NCBI GenBank assembly: GCA_025667525.1
Contig: CM046878.1
Span: 389,054,974 to 389,118,973, forward strand
Source of the DNA: Glebionis coronaria
Taxonomy: Eukaryota; Streptophyta; Magnoliopsida; Asterales; Asteraceae
Length of the DNA: 64,000 nucleotides
Direction of reading: 5' to 3'
The first letter of the stretch is position 1. The number at the start of each line of letters is the position of its first letter. Under the pieces are notes generated by a model. It made no database searches. It was not told the origin of the DNA and saw nothing but the letters and a program-made list of their open reading frames with translations. Both the position numbers and the translations under genes were made by a program. Positions 45,846-57,229 of the stretch are shown piece after piece.

Positions 45846-47576
45846 TGATACAAGGGTTTTGTATGGGTTTAATTTAAGTTCTCGGTATCTTCTCGAATTG
45901 ATCACGGTTCAAAGTGGAATAGTTGTTCTTGGTTACTAAAAAGGGGTTTGGTTTTCTAATCTACTGAAAAAGATAAATGCGTGAAGTAAATGAAGATAAA
46001 CTAAGAGCAATTAATTAAAAGCAATTAATAAAATAAAACATGAATTAAAATTAAACAATTAAACAATAAATCAGAAACAGTAGAATAACCTTTAATGAAA
46101 AGTGCTTGATTTGAAATATAACACAAAAGGTTCATTCGGAATACTCAATGAAGAAGCTTCGTTCGGAACAATTATGCTCATGCGGAATAATCTAAGAGAA
46201 CTGCTCATTTGGAATAATGGCTTCACCCGGAATAACAATCCTTCATTCGGAACACCTTCATTCGGAACAATATTCGTTCATCGGGAATGTTTGCTCATTC
46301 GGAACATTTGCTTCATTCGGAATAATGCTGATCCGGAATAATTTCTTTGGTTCGGAATATCTAACAAAAATGCTTCATTCGGAATAAAGTGCACTGACTC
46401 GGAATAATCAACTAAAGAGCTTCATTCGGAACATTAAACTGATTCGGAATATTTTCTTAGAAACCTTGATTCGGAATAATGCCACTCATCCGGAATATTG
46501 ATTATTCCGGATGAACTAACTGATCCGGAATAAAATTGATTCGGAATACTTCTGATCCGGAACAAAACCGATCCAGAATAAAATTGATCCGGAATAAATA
46601 CTGAAAAGCTTTATTCGGAATATTTAAAAACTGATTAGGAACATTTAATCAAATTGCTTCGTTCGGAATATTATGGCAAAACCCTTCATCCGGAATAAAT
46701 GGACTTCATTCGGAATCTGGGCTGATGAAGGGTGCGAAGAACAGGGAAGATAATAAAGCACGATTTTTACTAAAATCAACCAAGTTTTTAACCAAAAATT
46801 TAACCACAATAACTATTATTCATCTACTAATCATAAACATCAAACCAAAATACTAAAAACATAAAACCCACATACATTTTAAGATCAAACTCAACAACAT
46901 AAAACTTTAAGACTTGGAATCAAAAAGAAGAAGATGAACAAGATTAATGGAAGTATGATATTAAATGATTAAGGTTTAAACAATCAAAGGGAAAGATTAA
47001 GACTACAAGATTTGTGAAAACAAAAATGAAAATCACCAACACCTTAATAGTGTTCGTTACCCTACGAAACAAGAAAAGAAAAAACTGAAAAGTGAAAAAC
47101 TCGCTGTCAAATATGAAGGGTTCTTCTATTTATAGGCCTAGTGGTTGGTTGGTGAGTGCGCTTTCTTCCTTTCTTTTTGTCTTCTCGTCTTTTCAGTAAA
47201 GTTGACGTTTTCGATTCTGATTCGGGATTTGTCGACGAATAAATTCAACTCGTCTTTTATTTCTTCGTTAATTGACTTGAGTTCTTCGACATATGTAAAT
47301 CTCCCATCTTTGGTCCTTTTCTTCGATAAATCTTCAAATAGGCCCAATGACTTCAAATCTCTTGCATCTCTTGGACTATAGACTTTGTGTTGAGTCTTTT
47401 TCTTCGATAAAACCCGTGCAATCCCATGTTTTCTTCAATATTTATCCGGTTGGCTCTGAAAACACAACAAACACACAAACCACGCATAATTCCAAACAAA
47501 TGACATTAAATATGCGTTTTGGTCTTGTTTTAGCAAGAAATAAGTGGTAAAAGGATGGGTGTTTTCACACCTATCA
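45846..47576 (-). mobile_element. 5' outer LTR of the Athila-type block
   Basis: Partner of 17962-19693 (1731 bp), with the CGGAATA array at 46130-46725 and TATA box at 47126-47135. The target duplication GTAAC follows at 47577-47581. The open frames in this LTR (for example 46102-46341) come from the repeat array and are not genes. Confidence 0.9.
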
Positions 47577-47581
47577 GTAAC

Positions 47582-49465
47582 CCACTAGCACGCTGATGTT
47601 CGATCTTCACCTGTTGGAAGATCATTCACTTAGAAACGAAGGTGGCAACATCCTGCTTCATACCACTCCACCAAAAGTTTTTTTTGATGTCGTGGTACAT
47701 CTTGGTAGAACCAGGATGTATGGTAAATGGAGACTGTGAGCTTCAGCCAACACAGCTTCTCTAAGAGTAGAGTCATCAAGAACCACTAGTCTAGTGCCCT
47801 GCCATAAGATACCGTCGTCATCAACAGGAAACTCCGTCTATTGCTCAAGATTCTGAATTATAGACCAAATCTCACCATCGTCCTTCTGAACTTCCTTGAT
47901 CCTAGAATGTAAGTCTGGTTCCACTCTAAGATTAGCCCAGTAACCGTGCTGTCCTCGTAAACAAAACTCAATATCAGTCATCTCTAGGTCACGAATGATC
48001 TCCTTTGCAACCTATATGCCAACAATCATACCCGACCTTCTGCTTAGAGCATCTGCCACCACATTCGCCTTACCAGGATGGTACTGAATGTTTTTGTCGT
48101 AGTCCTTCAATAGCTCTAACCATCTCCTCTGTCTCATGTTCAGTTCCTTCTGAGTGAAGATATACTTGAGACTCTTGTGGTCGGTGAATATGTCACATGA
48201 CTCACCATACAAATAATGTCTCCAGATCTTCAACGCGAAAACAACTGCTGCAAGCTCTAAATCATGAGTAGGATAGTTTTCTTCATAAGGTTTCAGCTAT
48301 CATGATGCGTATGCAATAACCTTCCCATGTTGCATGAGAACGCAACCTAATCCCTTTCCTGAAGCGTCACTATATATCTGAAATCCACCTGAGCCAGATG
48401 GGAGAGTAAGAATAGGTGCAATCACTAACTTCTGCTTAATATCTTCAAAGCTCTTCTCTCGCTCTTCTGTCCAGACGAATTTCCCTCCTTTCCTCATCAG
48501 CTTAGTCAAAGGTAAGGCTAACCATGAAAAGTTCTCTACAAACCTACGGTAGTAGCCAACTAAACCCAGAAAACTTCTGACCTCTGTTGCAGATGTAGGT
48601 CTCGGCCGTTTAGTGATAGCTTCAACCTTGGTAGGATCCATGGTGATCCCCTATACAGATACAATATGGCCAAGAACTACCACCTTGGTTAACTAGAACT
48701 CACACTTAGAGAACTTGGCGTACAGTTGCTTCTGACGAAGAATCTATAAGACTGTACGAAGGTGTTCCTCATGTTCCTCCCTGGATTTAGAGAAAATCAG
48801 AATGTCATCAATCAACACAATAACGAACTTGTCCAAAAACTCATGGAACACACGGTTCATCAAATCCATGTAGACAGCTGGAGCATTACTGAGTCTGAAT
48901 GGCATAACTACGAACTCGTAGTGCCCATTGCGTGTACGGAAAGCAGTCTTGGATATATCCTGCTCTTTAACCCGTAACTGATGGTAGCCAGACTTCAGAT
49001 CGATATTGGAGAAATGTATGGCGCCGTGAAGTTGATCGAATAGGTCATCAATTCGCGGCAAAGGATAACGATTCCTGATCGTGATCTTATTTAGTTCACG
49101 ATAGTCTATACATAAACGCATGCTGCGTCTTTCTTCTTCACGAACAGTACCGGTGCACCCCCTGGCGATGCACTGGGACGGATGAAACCTCGCTCCAGAA
49201 GTTCCTGCAGCTGATATTTTAGTTCCTTAAGCTCTATAGGAGCCATTCGGTAAGGAGCTTTGGAAATTGGCTCTGCACCTGGTATGAGCGCGATTCTAAA
49301 CTCGACTTCACGAACAGGTGGTATGCCCGAAAGTTCATCTGGAAATACGTTAGGAAACTCTGACACAATAGGCTGATCTTGGATCGATGGAGACTCGACA
49401 GAAATGTCATGAATATTGGCTATGAAGCCCTGACAGCCGTGTGATAGCAATGCACGCGCCTCCAT
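47582..49465 (-). pseudogene. Element E reverse transcriptase, RNase H and start of integrase, broken
   Basis: Reading down from 49465: the start of reverse transcriptase ([25 protein letters not shown]), a one-base frameshift near 49115, then the core with LIDD at 48804-48815 and FRLSNAPA where Gly is usual. RNase H begins [12 protein letters not shown] (about 48380) and includes [11 protein letters not shown] and [13 protein letters not shown] (48012-48233). The integrase finger region continues to 47582 and is cut by the Athila block. Stops lie near 48750, 48692, 48654, 48299 and 48296, where chromoviruses have Gln, Trp or Arg. This is a dead copy. Confidence 0.88.
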
Positions 49466-50140
49466 AGATGAAATAATCTGTACTGACCTCCCTGGCAGAA
49501 AACCATGGTGTATGTACTATGGGGATTTGACATCACCGAAGATAGACCAATAAGTATGGCAGTCAATAGTGGCCTGGTGTTTGGATAACCAGTCCATGCC
49601 CAAAATCAAGTCAAAATCGCACATGTCCAAAGGAAGTGCGTCAACTCTACGGATCTTGTCATCAAATTCTAGGGAAAGATCTTTTTAAACTTGGGTGATT
49701 CGTACAGAGTCCCTAAGTGGCGTAGAAATGCATTAGGTATTATCTAATGGAATCGGGGAAATCCTAACACGTATAGCAAAAGTAGTGGACACGATTGAAT
49801 GTGTCGCTCTAGTATCAAATAGAACACATGCTGCCAAACCATTCATAAAGAGATTTTCGGTGATAGTACCTGAGGTCTTATTCTCCTGATCTCGAGTAGT
49901 AGTGAACACATGACCAGAAGTAGGAGGTGGCTTGGTGTCGATGTGTCCAGAGGTGCCTTCTATCTCACCCTGGCGACAGTCCTTCTGCTGATGGCCTTGT
50001 TGGCCACACTTGAGACATCCTCCAATACTTCGGCGGAAAACACCAGAATGCCTGAGCGGACAATACGGATAGATTAGGTGCATGGACCTTGCAGAAGGCC
50101 TCCCAACTAGCGGAGAGCCTGGTGTTGAAGGATGGTTCAA
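49466..50140 (-). pseudogene. Element E zinc knuckle and protease, active site changed
   Basis: The knuckle at 49976-50017 (CLKCGQQGHQQKDC) keeps all four ligands. The protease active site at about 49805-49816 reads FDTRATHS; the Gly of the usual DS/TG triad is Arg, which should abolish activity. The frame stops at 49733. The stretch 49466-49732 is the protease-to-reverse transcriptase linker in broken frames. Confidence 0.85.
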
Positions 50141-50572
50141 TTGCGAACCTCCGTGGTCCGGGTCCCTATCGTAACCATTGTTCCTGATTATAAGAGCTGG
50201 TGTGTCTGAATAGTGAAATGTATGCAGCTTAATAATATTGAATGTAAAGGTGAGGACCTGTACTCCCTATACTCATTTTGGTAGCCGAAAACGCTCTTCT
50301 CATCGCAGGACTGTTACTGAGTAGCCGGAGGATTCCGGGCTTCAGTCTTCTGTCTGAAATGAGAAATTGAACAGAGAATGACGAAGAAGGACATATGAAA
50401 AACTTCACCGGTTAACGAATGGTGATTTAAGATACCTCTTAGTTGGGTTGTCCTCACTATACACTCCTTGTTCCGGCAGCATCTCGTAACTTCGAGCTGC
50501 ATCGGCCACCTGTGCCACCGTGCTAAAAGTGGAATCTGCCAATTCATTGGGGACCGGTGTATGAAGAGCCCA
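50141..50572 (-). pseudogene. Element E gag C-terminal part, scrambled
   Basis: No long frame is readable here. By position it should encode the end of gag before the knuckle. Short frames on either strand show no domain I recognise. Confidence 0.5.
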
Positions 50573-50887
50573 TCAGAAATGGTGTGCTTGTTCTTCAGCA
50601 GTATGAGTTGTTGTGCCAACAGAGTCAGCAAACTGAAGAAAGCGTTTCATAAACTCGCCGCTGCTCTCCTCAACTCCTTGCCTAATTCCATAGTACTCTC
50701 TCAATAGCTCATGCCTCTCAGCTTTGTAAAGGGATGGCGGAGGTGGAGGATTGTTATTGTTACTGCCATGAGCCTGAAGTTCCGCACGAACTTCGTTTCT
50801 GACTTCGCTGCAAAATTGAGGAAGGAGGGCTTGTAGGGCTGCATTGACAACTGCTGCTAAATCTGGAGTATTGCTATTGTTCACCAT
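50573..50887 (-). pseudogene. Element E gag N-terminal part with internal deletion
   Basis: The likely start is at 50887 (MVNNSNTPDLAAVVNAAL), typical of Tekay-type gag. After a proline run (NNNNPPPPPSL) the sequence jumps directly to KAERHELLREYYGIRQ and SGEFMKRF, which in this family lie far downstream. The tryptophan-rich middle of the capsid appears to be missing, so a deletion of several tens of residues is likely. The frame ends at 50573. Confidence 0.8.
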
Positions 50888-51324
50888 CCGACAGTTTAAA
50901 CAACTAAATGCAACATAAATTATAAATCTGAAATAAGGTGACATAAGAATGCATGAACAATGTATAAATCAAAGAAGCAGTTTATAATGCATGAAACAAT
51001 GTATAGAAATGCATGATGCAATTTATAAAACTTTTATATGAACGAGAGTGAACGCCTATGGTCAGTTCACCCAAAACAAAAGACATGGCGTGGGGACGCC
51101 AATAAGTCGGTCCCAAAGTTAAAATTTTCGATAAAAGCACATACGACTAAATAGGGTCAGTCCTGTACCAACCATTACTTAGTCATAAACCTGCTACAAT
51201 GATATGAATGCATGAAATAAAAATGAAAAATGAATGAATGCATGAAAACCAACTGTCAGTTCTAGGAAGACACTGGTGACTACCCGTAAGTCACATGTTA
51301 TTTTTACAGAGATACAGGTCGAAA
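50888..51324 (-). other. 5' leader of element E
   Basis: This untranslated stretch lies between primer site and gag. It contains repeated 'gcatga' words (50950-51015 and 51208-51245) and no reading frame of note. Confidence 0.6.
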
Positions 51325-51341
51325 CCTTGGCTCTGATACCA
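51325..51341 (-). other. Primer binding site of element E
   Basis: On the minus strand this is TGGTATCAGAGCCAAGG, a clear initiator-Met tRNA site, four bases from the LTR edge at 51346. Confidence 0.9.
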
Positions 51342-51345
51342 TAAT

Positions 51346-53915
51346 TATAACACCACATTTAATAGGATAGAGTGCTACAGTAAATTATGGTGTATCATCA
51401 AAGCATGCAAGGTAAATGTCTAAACATTCATGACCATAAATAGAAATACCGGAATCAAACATTGGTATTCTAGTAACACACAAACAAGAAATATAAGTAC
51501 TGTAAATGGAAAGGACTAAATAATGTCCAAAAGATGTAAAGTATGATAAAGTAGTAATAAATGCATAAGGTAAAAGAGTCCGGATAGCTTCCAATCCTAA
51601 TGCACATACTCTGGAGTTCCTACTTGCGTCCTTGGGTACCTGCCGTTTGGGAACATGGAAAAGTAGACGGGTGAGCATAACGCTCAGTGCACGGATATAC
51701 AATAAAGCATGGAAAAACATAGAGTATGGGAACATATAAAGAATATAAAACATGAATGGCAGCGGAAATGAATAAGCCTGGAAAACCTAGTTGTTTGTCA
51801 TGTTAACTGGTTTTGGTTCTGAAAACATAGCTTATGTTACTTATGAAAATCTGTATTAGTTTATGTACCAAATTAGCCAATATAGGTCATGAGGTCAACA
51901 ACGTGCATGAATACTTGGAGGGGAGACCTCATCATGCAATTAGAGGGGTTGCCTCTAATTAACTAGTCAATGGGTAGGAGGGATCAGCACCTTGTGAAGG
52001 ATGTAAGGCACACACCACATTCATCATGAAAATCCAGACTGAAACATGTAACTAGGATGCACCCATACGCCCCACATGATAATATAATAATAAAATGGCC
52101 AAATAACTAAAAAGGGACGCCACGAGCTATCACTCCGCCGTGGTGAAGTCATAACACTAGTGCCTCTAGTGTTATGGTTATGATACCTCCATAACTAGGT
52201 GAAACTGGTCATGCATGTATATGGCTAAGGTAACTAATAAACATAAGCATCTAATCTGTAACTAGTGGGGAAAATAGTTGGCTGCATACAGGAAATCCTA
52301 ATGAAGGAAGAGATTGTCCTTACTGAAGGACGGGATATCCGTACCTTATGTCCAGTAGAAGCTATTGGAGACGATGAAGACTAATCCGCCTTGACGGATA
52401 ACACTACATAAGAAATATGGACGTGTATGAGTTGTCTGAATTACATGTGTTTTACTGGTTCCGTGTGTTATTAGCTTGTTATACATATTCTGTCATGTTT
52501 TTCTGTTTACTGTTTATTCTGTAGTTATTCTGATGTTCTGTTGTGTATTATTCATGTATTAGTGTTTTATAATACTTGCATTGTAATACTAAATAACTTT
52601 CTAAAAATAGCAGGTTTTCATAAATAGTAAGTTTCCAAAAATAGAAAGTTTCTAAAAATAGAAAGTTCCCAAAAATAGTAAGTTTCCATAATTAGAATTA
52701 AGCTGGATTATAAATAATAAGTGAAGTTAACTTAGTGCAATACAAGTCATGATTATAGTTAGTTAATTAAATAACTGGTTAATTTAATTAAACTATATGT
52801 TATATGATTTTAATTAAAATACATGTTTAATTAAAATAACTAAGTATAAATACCTTAGGTTATACACGAATTAATTTTAATAAATTAATTAACCTAAAGT
52901 TTAATGTGACATGACTTATAAAAATAGTTTTCATAAAAACCCGAATCCCGAAACCGTGTTTTAATATAAGTCGAATCAAACAAGATATAAACAGGTCCCA
53001 CCGAGTCCTTGGAAAGAATATCAATTGACACTTCTTAAAAACTAATCGTAAAATCATACCCCGACTCGAAGTCGGGGTCCCCTTGTCTCGGGTCCGATCA
53101 ACCAAAACCAACCGAGCACCCTTACGAGTCTCGGTGGTGCCTCGGCTCCACCTTAAACCGAAACAAACACACCCCGCCCCAAGGTCGGGATTCCCTTGCT
53201 GCGCCGACCAAAGACCAACCAAGTCGAGACCTGGCATGGTCTCGGTGGTGGTGATCCAAAACAAACCGAACACCCCCTTTTGGGGGTTTCGGTGCTTCGG
53301 CCGAACCATAAACCCAACCAAACATACCCTTGATCATAATTTAATTAATCTAGGTTATTCTTTTACATGTTCATGTGATTAATTAAATTAATACTTGAAA
53401 TTAAAAGAAAATAAAATAAAAAGGAATGGTTTTGAATATACCACTATGCTTAGAATCATGAGATGATCACAAATAACAAAAAACCAAGAAAAATGTCCGG
53501 TTTTGCCTTGTGTTCTTGTGTAGGCCGGCGGCTATGGTGAACCAAGGAGGAAGGAGACAAAAAATTTATAAACCTAAAATATGAGAAAGAATAATCTCCT
53601 GATGTTTTTAATTAAATGTGTTTTAGGCCAAAAAGGCCCATCTTGGTCCTCCTCTTTTGTTGTTACGGCTTTGGGGCCCACCATAGGGTAACCCGTAGCC
53701 TTTCTCGAGTCTAATTATTAACGTGTGTGTTCGTGTTTTATTATTTGTGATTTTGGTGTTCGTGATCATGTCACATTTATAACATTCATGATTATACATT
53801 ATTTATTGTCGTTACACGTGTATTAATATTATAAATGGAAAGTTTAAATTTTACTGTGTTTTCGTAAATTACTGTTCCTGTGTACTGTTCATAGGTTTTT
53901 AATGCAGGTTTTATA
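51346..53915 (-). mobile_element. 5' LTR of element E
   Basis: Partner of 14236-16800 (2570 bp). The ends have decayed to tataacacc and ggttttata, so the canonical TG/CA dinucleotides are lost on this side, while the sister LTR keeps them. The inverted repeats and tandem array are conserved. Confidence 0.9.
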
Positions 53916-53920
53916 GTTGT
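53916..53920. repeat. Target-site duplication of element E, right copy (GTTGT)
   Basis: Matches 14231-14235. Copia D coding sequence resumes directly after it. Confidence 0.9.
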
Positions 53921-54264
53921 TGTCAGGAACAAGGCTAGACTTGTTGCCCAAGGATATATACAGGAAGAAGGGATAGACTATGATGAGGTTTTTGCACTAG
54001 TGGCAAGGGTTGAAGCCATTAGGTTATTTTTTGCCGTTACATTATATATAGGTTTTACAGTCTATCAAATGAATGTGGAAAGTGCTTTTCCCTGTGGTAC
54101 TTTTTCCGAGGAGGTGTATGTTTCACAACCTCTAGGTTTTGTAGATCCTAAATTCCCCATCAGAGTCTACAAAATTATTAAAGCTCTTTATGGTCTTCAT
54201 CAAGCTCCTAAGGCATGGTATGCAACTCTTTCCAATTTTCTTTTTGAACATAGATATAGGAGAG
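53921..54264 (+). pseudogene. Copia D reverse transcriptase, second part, truncated
   Basis: This continues the domain cut at 14230. Clear copia words are RNKARLVAQGYIQEEGIDYDEVFA (split between 53925 and about 53997), VYQMNVESAF and the IKALYGLHQAPKAWYATLS stretch. It ends at EHRYRR, just before the YVDD catalytic site would follow, where copia J has inserted. No catalytic site, RNase H or 3' LTR of D is seen in the window. Confidence 0.85.
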
Positions 54265-54475
54265 TGTTAGCCTCAAAATATTAAGTCAAACAAGAATGTT
54301 CGGTTATAGGTTTATATTGTAACATTTAATAGAACGATGTAATAGTTAGTTAAAATAGTTGTGGCATTACGCGCTTAATGGCTAGCTTAAAAGGCCTCTT
54401 TCAAGGTACTAAGCATTTATATAAGCCCGGCCCAAAACAAATATAGTCCAATAGAAAGCCCACATGTGGGTGGAC

Positions 54476-54483
54476 TATATAAG
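54476..54483 (+). promoter_or_regulatory. TATA box of LTR J
   Basis: TATATAAG is followed two bases later by a 9-bp stem (54485-54493 with 54500-54508) that overlaps the expected transcription start. Confidence 0.65.
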
Positions 54484-54484
54484 C

Positions 54485-54508
54485 ACCCTCCTAGCATGTT
54501 AGGAGGGT
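54485..54508. other. Hairpin at the expected start of copia J RNA
   Basis: ACCCTCCTA pairs perfectly with TAGGAGGGT around a GCATGT loop. It would be at or near the 5' end of the RNA. Confidence 0.75.
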
Positions 54509-54550
54509 TGGTGATTTCATTTTTCTTAATCTAATCTCACATAGTTAATC

Positions 54551-54592
54551 ATCTATCTCTCTCTACATTCTCTCTCTACTTTCTCTCTCTAT
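54551..54592. repeat. CT-rich microsatellite in LTR J
   Basis: Three blocks of (CT)n are separated by short A/T-containing spacers. It lies in the transcribed part of the LTR. Confidence 0.85.
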
Positions 54593-54653
54593 AAATTCAT
54601 ATCTTTTCCATCTCATTTCTTTAATCTATCATCATATAATTAGGGACAACAAT

Positions 54654-54667
54654 TGGTATCAATCGCC
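54654..54667 (+). other. Primer binding site of copia J
   Basis: TGGTATCAATCGCC matches the Met-tRNA-type site in its first eight bases and then differs. It is three bases inside the LTR end. Confidence 0.6.
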
Positions 54668-55729
54668 ATGCGGTAGATTTGTGTTTAGATTGTGGTTATT
54701 GTTTTTTATTCGTGTGATTTTATCATCAAATCATCTCGTCTCAAAAAAATTTGTGTTTTTGAGCTCTAAATCTTCGTACAAATTGCCTACAAAGTTGTAG
54801 TAGGAATTTGTGTAAGTCTTTTTGGTGATTTTCACGAAAAAATTGGAAGTTTTGGCTTGATTATTCGGTAAGAAAAAGTTCGTCATTGGTAAATTAATGT
54901 ATTCGGAATAACAAGGCTTAATAAGTCGGAATACAAGGGTTTAGAATATTATGACTTGTTTGAAAATACAAGGGTTTTCCGAATTATCATATGTATTCCG
55001 GATTAGGTTAGGAATTCTTATTCCGGATTAGTTTTTTATTCATACTCCAAATTAGTTTTTGATTCATATTCTGGATTAGATTCTTGTCTGTGATTCCGAA
55101 TTACCAAGCAAAATCATATTCTGAATTACCAATCAAATTGTATTCCGGATTACATGAAGTTCACGAATTCCGACTTATGTAAAGGATAACACATTTCGGA
55201 TTAAATTCTTGTGAGGATTCCGAATTTTGAATTCCAACTTGTGGATTCCGAATTGTGTATCGGATTACGGATTCCGACTTGTGAGGATTCCGACTTGTGG
55301 ATTTCGAATAGTGGTATTCCGACTTGTGTACAGATTGGTGATTCCGACTTGTGTACAGATTGGTGAATCCGACTTGTCATTCCGGATTGTTTATACAACT
55401 AGATTCTGGATTGTTTACACAAGTGGATTCCGGATTGTTTACACAAGTTAACATATTCTGACTTGATTCCGGATTAAAACAAATTGGATGCCAGATTTTT
55501 TATACAAGTGGATTCCGACTTGTTCACTAAAGTGCATTCCGACTTTTTGTGTTATAAAATTTTCAAAAACGTGTTTTTGAAAATTTTTAACTCGCGAGTT
55601 TTTTGGTCTAAGATTATTTGGTTTCTTATGAAGACATTGTTTAGGGATTTTTACACAGTTTCTCGGAATATCAACCAAAACCTACTCACAACAACATCTA
55701 CTTAAGATCCTATTCACTTCATTTTCGAG
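54668..55729 (+). repeat. Leader of copia J with ATTCCGGATT / ATTCCGACTT words
   Basis: About 1 kb precedes gag. From about 54890 to 55550 it holds some 30 words of the type ATTCCGGATTA, ATTCCGAATT or ATTCCGACTTGTG, irregularly spaced. These resemble, on the opposite strand, the words in the Athila LTR arrays. No reading frame other than repeat by-products is present. Confidence 0.75.
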
Positions 55730-57205
55730 ATGGATTCTACTACTGAATATCGTGTTACTAATAACAACATCATGGTGGCGAGTAACAAAGAGAGACCACC
55801 AATGCTTGTGTCCGGTCGATATGCACAATGGCAATCACGATTTCTTCGATATCTTGACACAAAACCCAATGGTGATGTTCTTCTCCGTTGCATCACAGAC
55901 GGACCCTATACTCCCACTACAATCACCATTCTTGCAACTCCAGCAACCGACTCGACGCCAGGTGCCGCTGAGCAGACTATTAAGGAAACATATGAGAGTA
56001 CTTCGAAATATAACCGTACTTGGATTGATGTAGAGAAGGAAGCAATCTATCTGATTCTAAGTGGGATTGGGAATTATATTTACTCAACGGTTGATGCATG
56101 CTCTACTGCTAAAGAGATGTGGTTTGAAATTGCACGTCTGCAACAAGGAGAATCATTAAACAAACAAGATGTCAAAACAAACTTGTTTTGGAACTTTGGT
56201 AAGTTTACTTCATTGGATGGGGAATCAATTGATTCATATTACTCAAGATTCTACAAGATGATGAATGACATGATAAGAAACAACTTGTAAGTCTCCACCA
56301 TGCAAGTCAATGTTCAATTTCTACAACAACTTCAACCAGAGTGGACAAGATTTGTAACTTTGGTGAAACAACAAAATAAGTTGGACGAGGTCAACTATCA
56401 CACGCTCTTTGACATTTTGAAACATTTTCAGAATGAGGCAAATAAACTTCGAGCTGAACGGGTAGCAAAGACTGCTAATCCAATTGCTTTGGTGTCTACC
56501 ACTCAACATGTCCAAGATAATCACTCTCGTGCTCCAAAGTCATACTCCACTACATCCTCCTCACCAAGATACTCCACTACATCCTCCTCACCAAGATACT
56601 CTACTTCATCCAAGTCTTCAGCTGCCACAAGATTACGAGGCAAAGAACTAAGAGCATCATCTCCATCACCTAAGCCATCATCTGAAGAGGAAAGTGACGA
56701 AGAACAAGCTCAGAAGGATAGGGAGATGAACCAACAAATTGCTCTCATTATGAAGACTTACAAGAAAATCTTCAAACCCACCAACAACAATCTTCGAACA
56801 TAATCTAACACAAGGAACCAATATGTTGAGAGTCCTCGAAGGTATGAAACACATCAACGTGATGAAAGTCCTCCTAGGTATGATCGACGTAATCCAACAC
56901 ATGTTTAGGGTTCTGCACGGTATGATCGATAAACTACTAAGTATGATACTCAGAGGATTGCTATTGTTGCTAGGAATAGGGAAACTGTTGGAACTCAAGT
57001 GGTTCAGCAAAGTGGGATTGAGTGCTTTAATTTTCAAGGTTATGGACATATGGCAAAGGAATGCAGAAAGCCGAAACGAGTTAGGGACTCTGGTTATCAT
57101 AAAGAAAAGATTCTTCTATACAAGAAGATGGAAGCTGGGGTTAAATTGTCGGCTGAGGAAGGAGCAATGCTTGATGATACTGATGATGAAGCCTCCGACC
57201 AATAA
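55730..57205 (+). pseudogene. Copia J gag with damaged zinc knuckle
   Basis: The start is ATG 55730 (MDSTTEYRVTNNNIMVASNK). The gag core has GRYAQWQSRFLRYLD, TAKEMWFEIARLQQGESLN and DSYYSRFYKMMNDM words. One frame runs to 57205 but is stopped at 56288 (TAA), 56801 (TAA), 56906 (TAG) and 56930 (TAA). The knuckle at 57023-57064 reads CFNFQGYGHMAKEC; the second Cys ligand is Phe, so metal binding should fail. A Ser-rich tandem repeat (YSTTSSSPR, 56548-56610) precedes it. A one-base frameshift near 57229 separates it from the coiled-coil part. Confidence 0.85.
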
Positions 57206-57229
57206 CTTGAAGCACATTACTCGTACATG

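Larger units (their letters stand above)
17962..47576 (-). mobile_element. Compound Athila-type block: LTR - interior A - LTR - interior C - LTR
   Basis: Two near-identical outer LTRs (17962-19693 and 45846-47576) lie within one GTAAC duplication. Between them are two interiors, each with its own primer site and polypurine tract, separated by a third, mosaic LTR. That middle LTR is split by element B. On the minus strand the order is 5' LTR, C protein, middle LTR, gag-pol A, 3' LTR. A single duplication around three LTRs suggests either integration of a tandem product or later recombination between elements. Confidence 0.85.
54265..54651 (+). mobile_element. 5' LTR of copia element J
   Basis: I place the start at tgttag (54265) because copia D homology stops there; tgttcgg at 54297 is an alternative. 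The end is GGGACAACA at 54651, before a Met-type primer site. The LTR is short (387 bp), as in many copia elements. It has a TATA box at 54476 and a pyrimidine microsatellite at 54551-54592. The 3' LTR is beyond the window, so the edges are provisional. Confidence 0.65.

Noticed and set aside
53921..54264. Separate host gene with reverse transcriptase similarity
   Set aside because: It continues the copia D domain interrupted at 14230 and is flanked by the element E target duplication.
55201..55678. Frames on both strands in the copia J leader
   Set aside because: They are generated by the repeated ATTCCGACTTGTG words.
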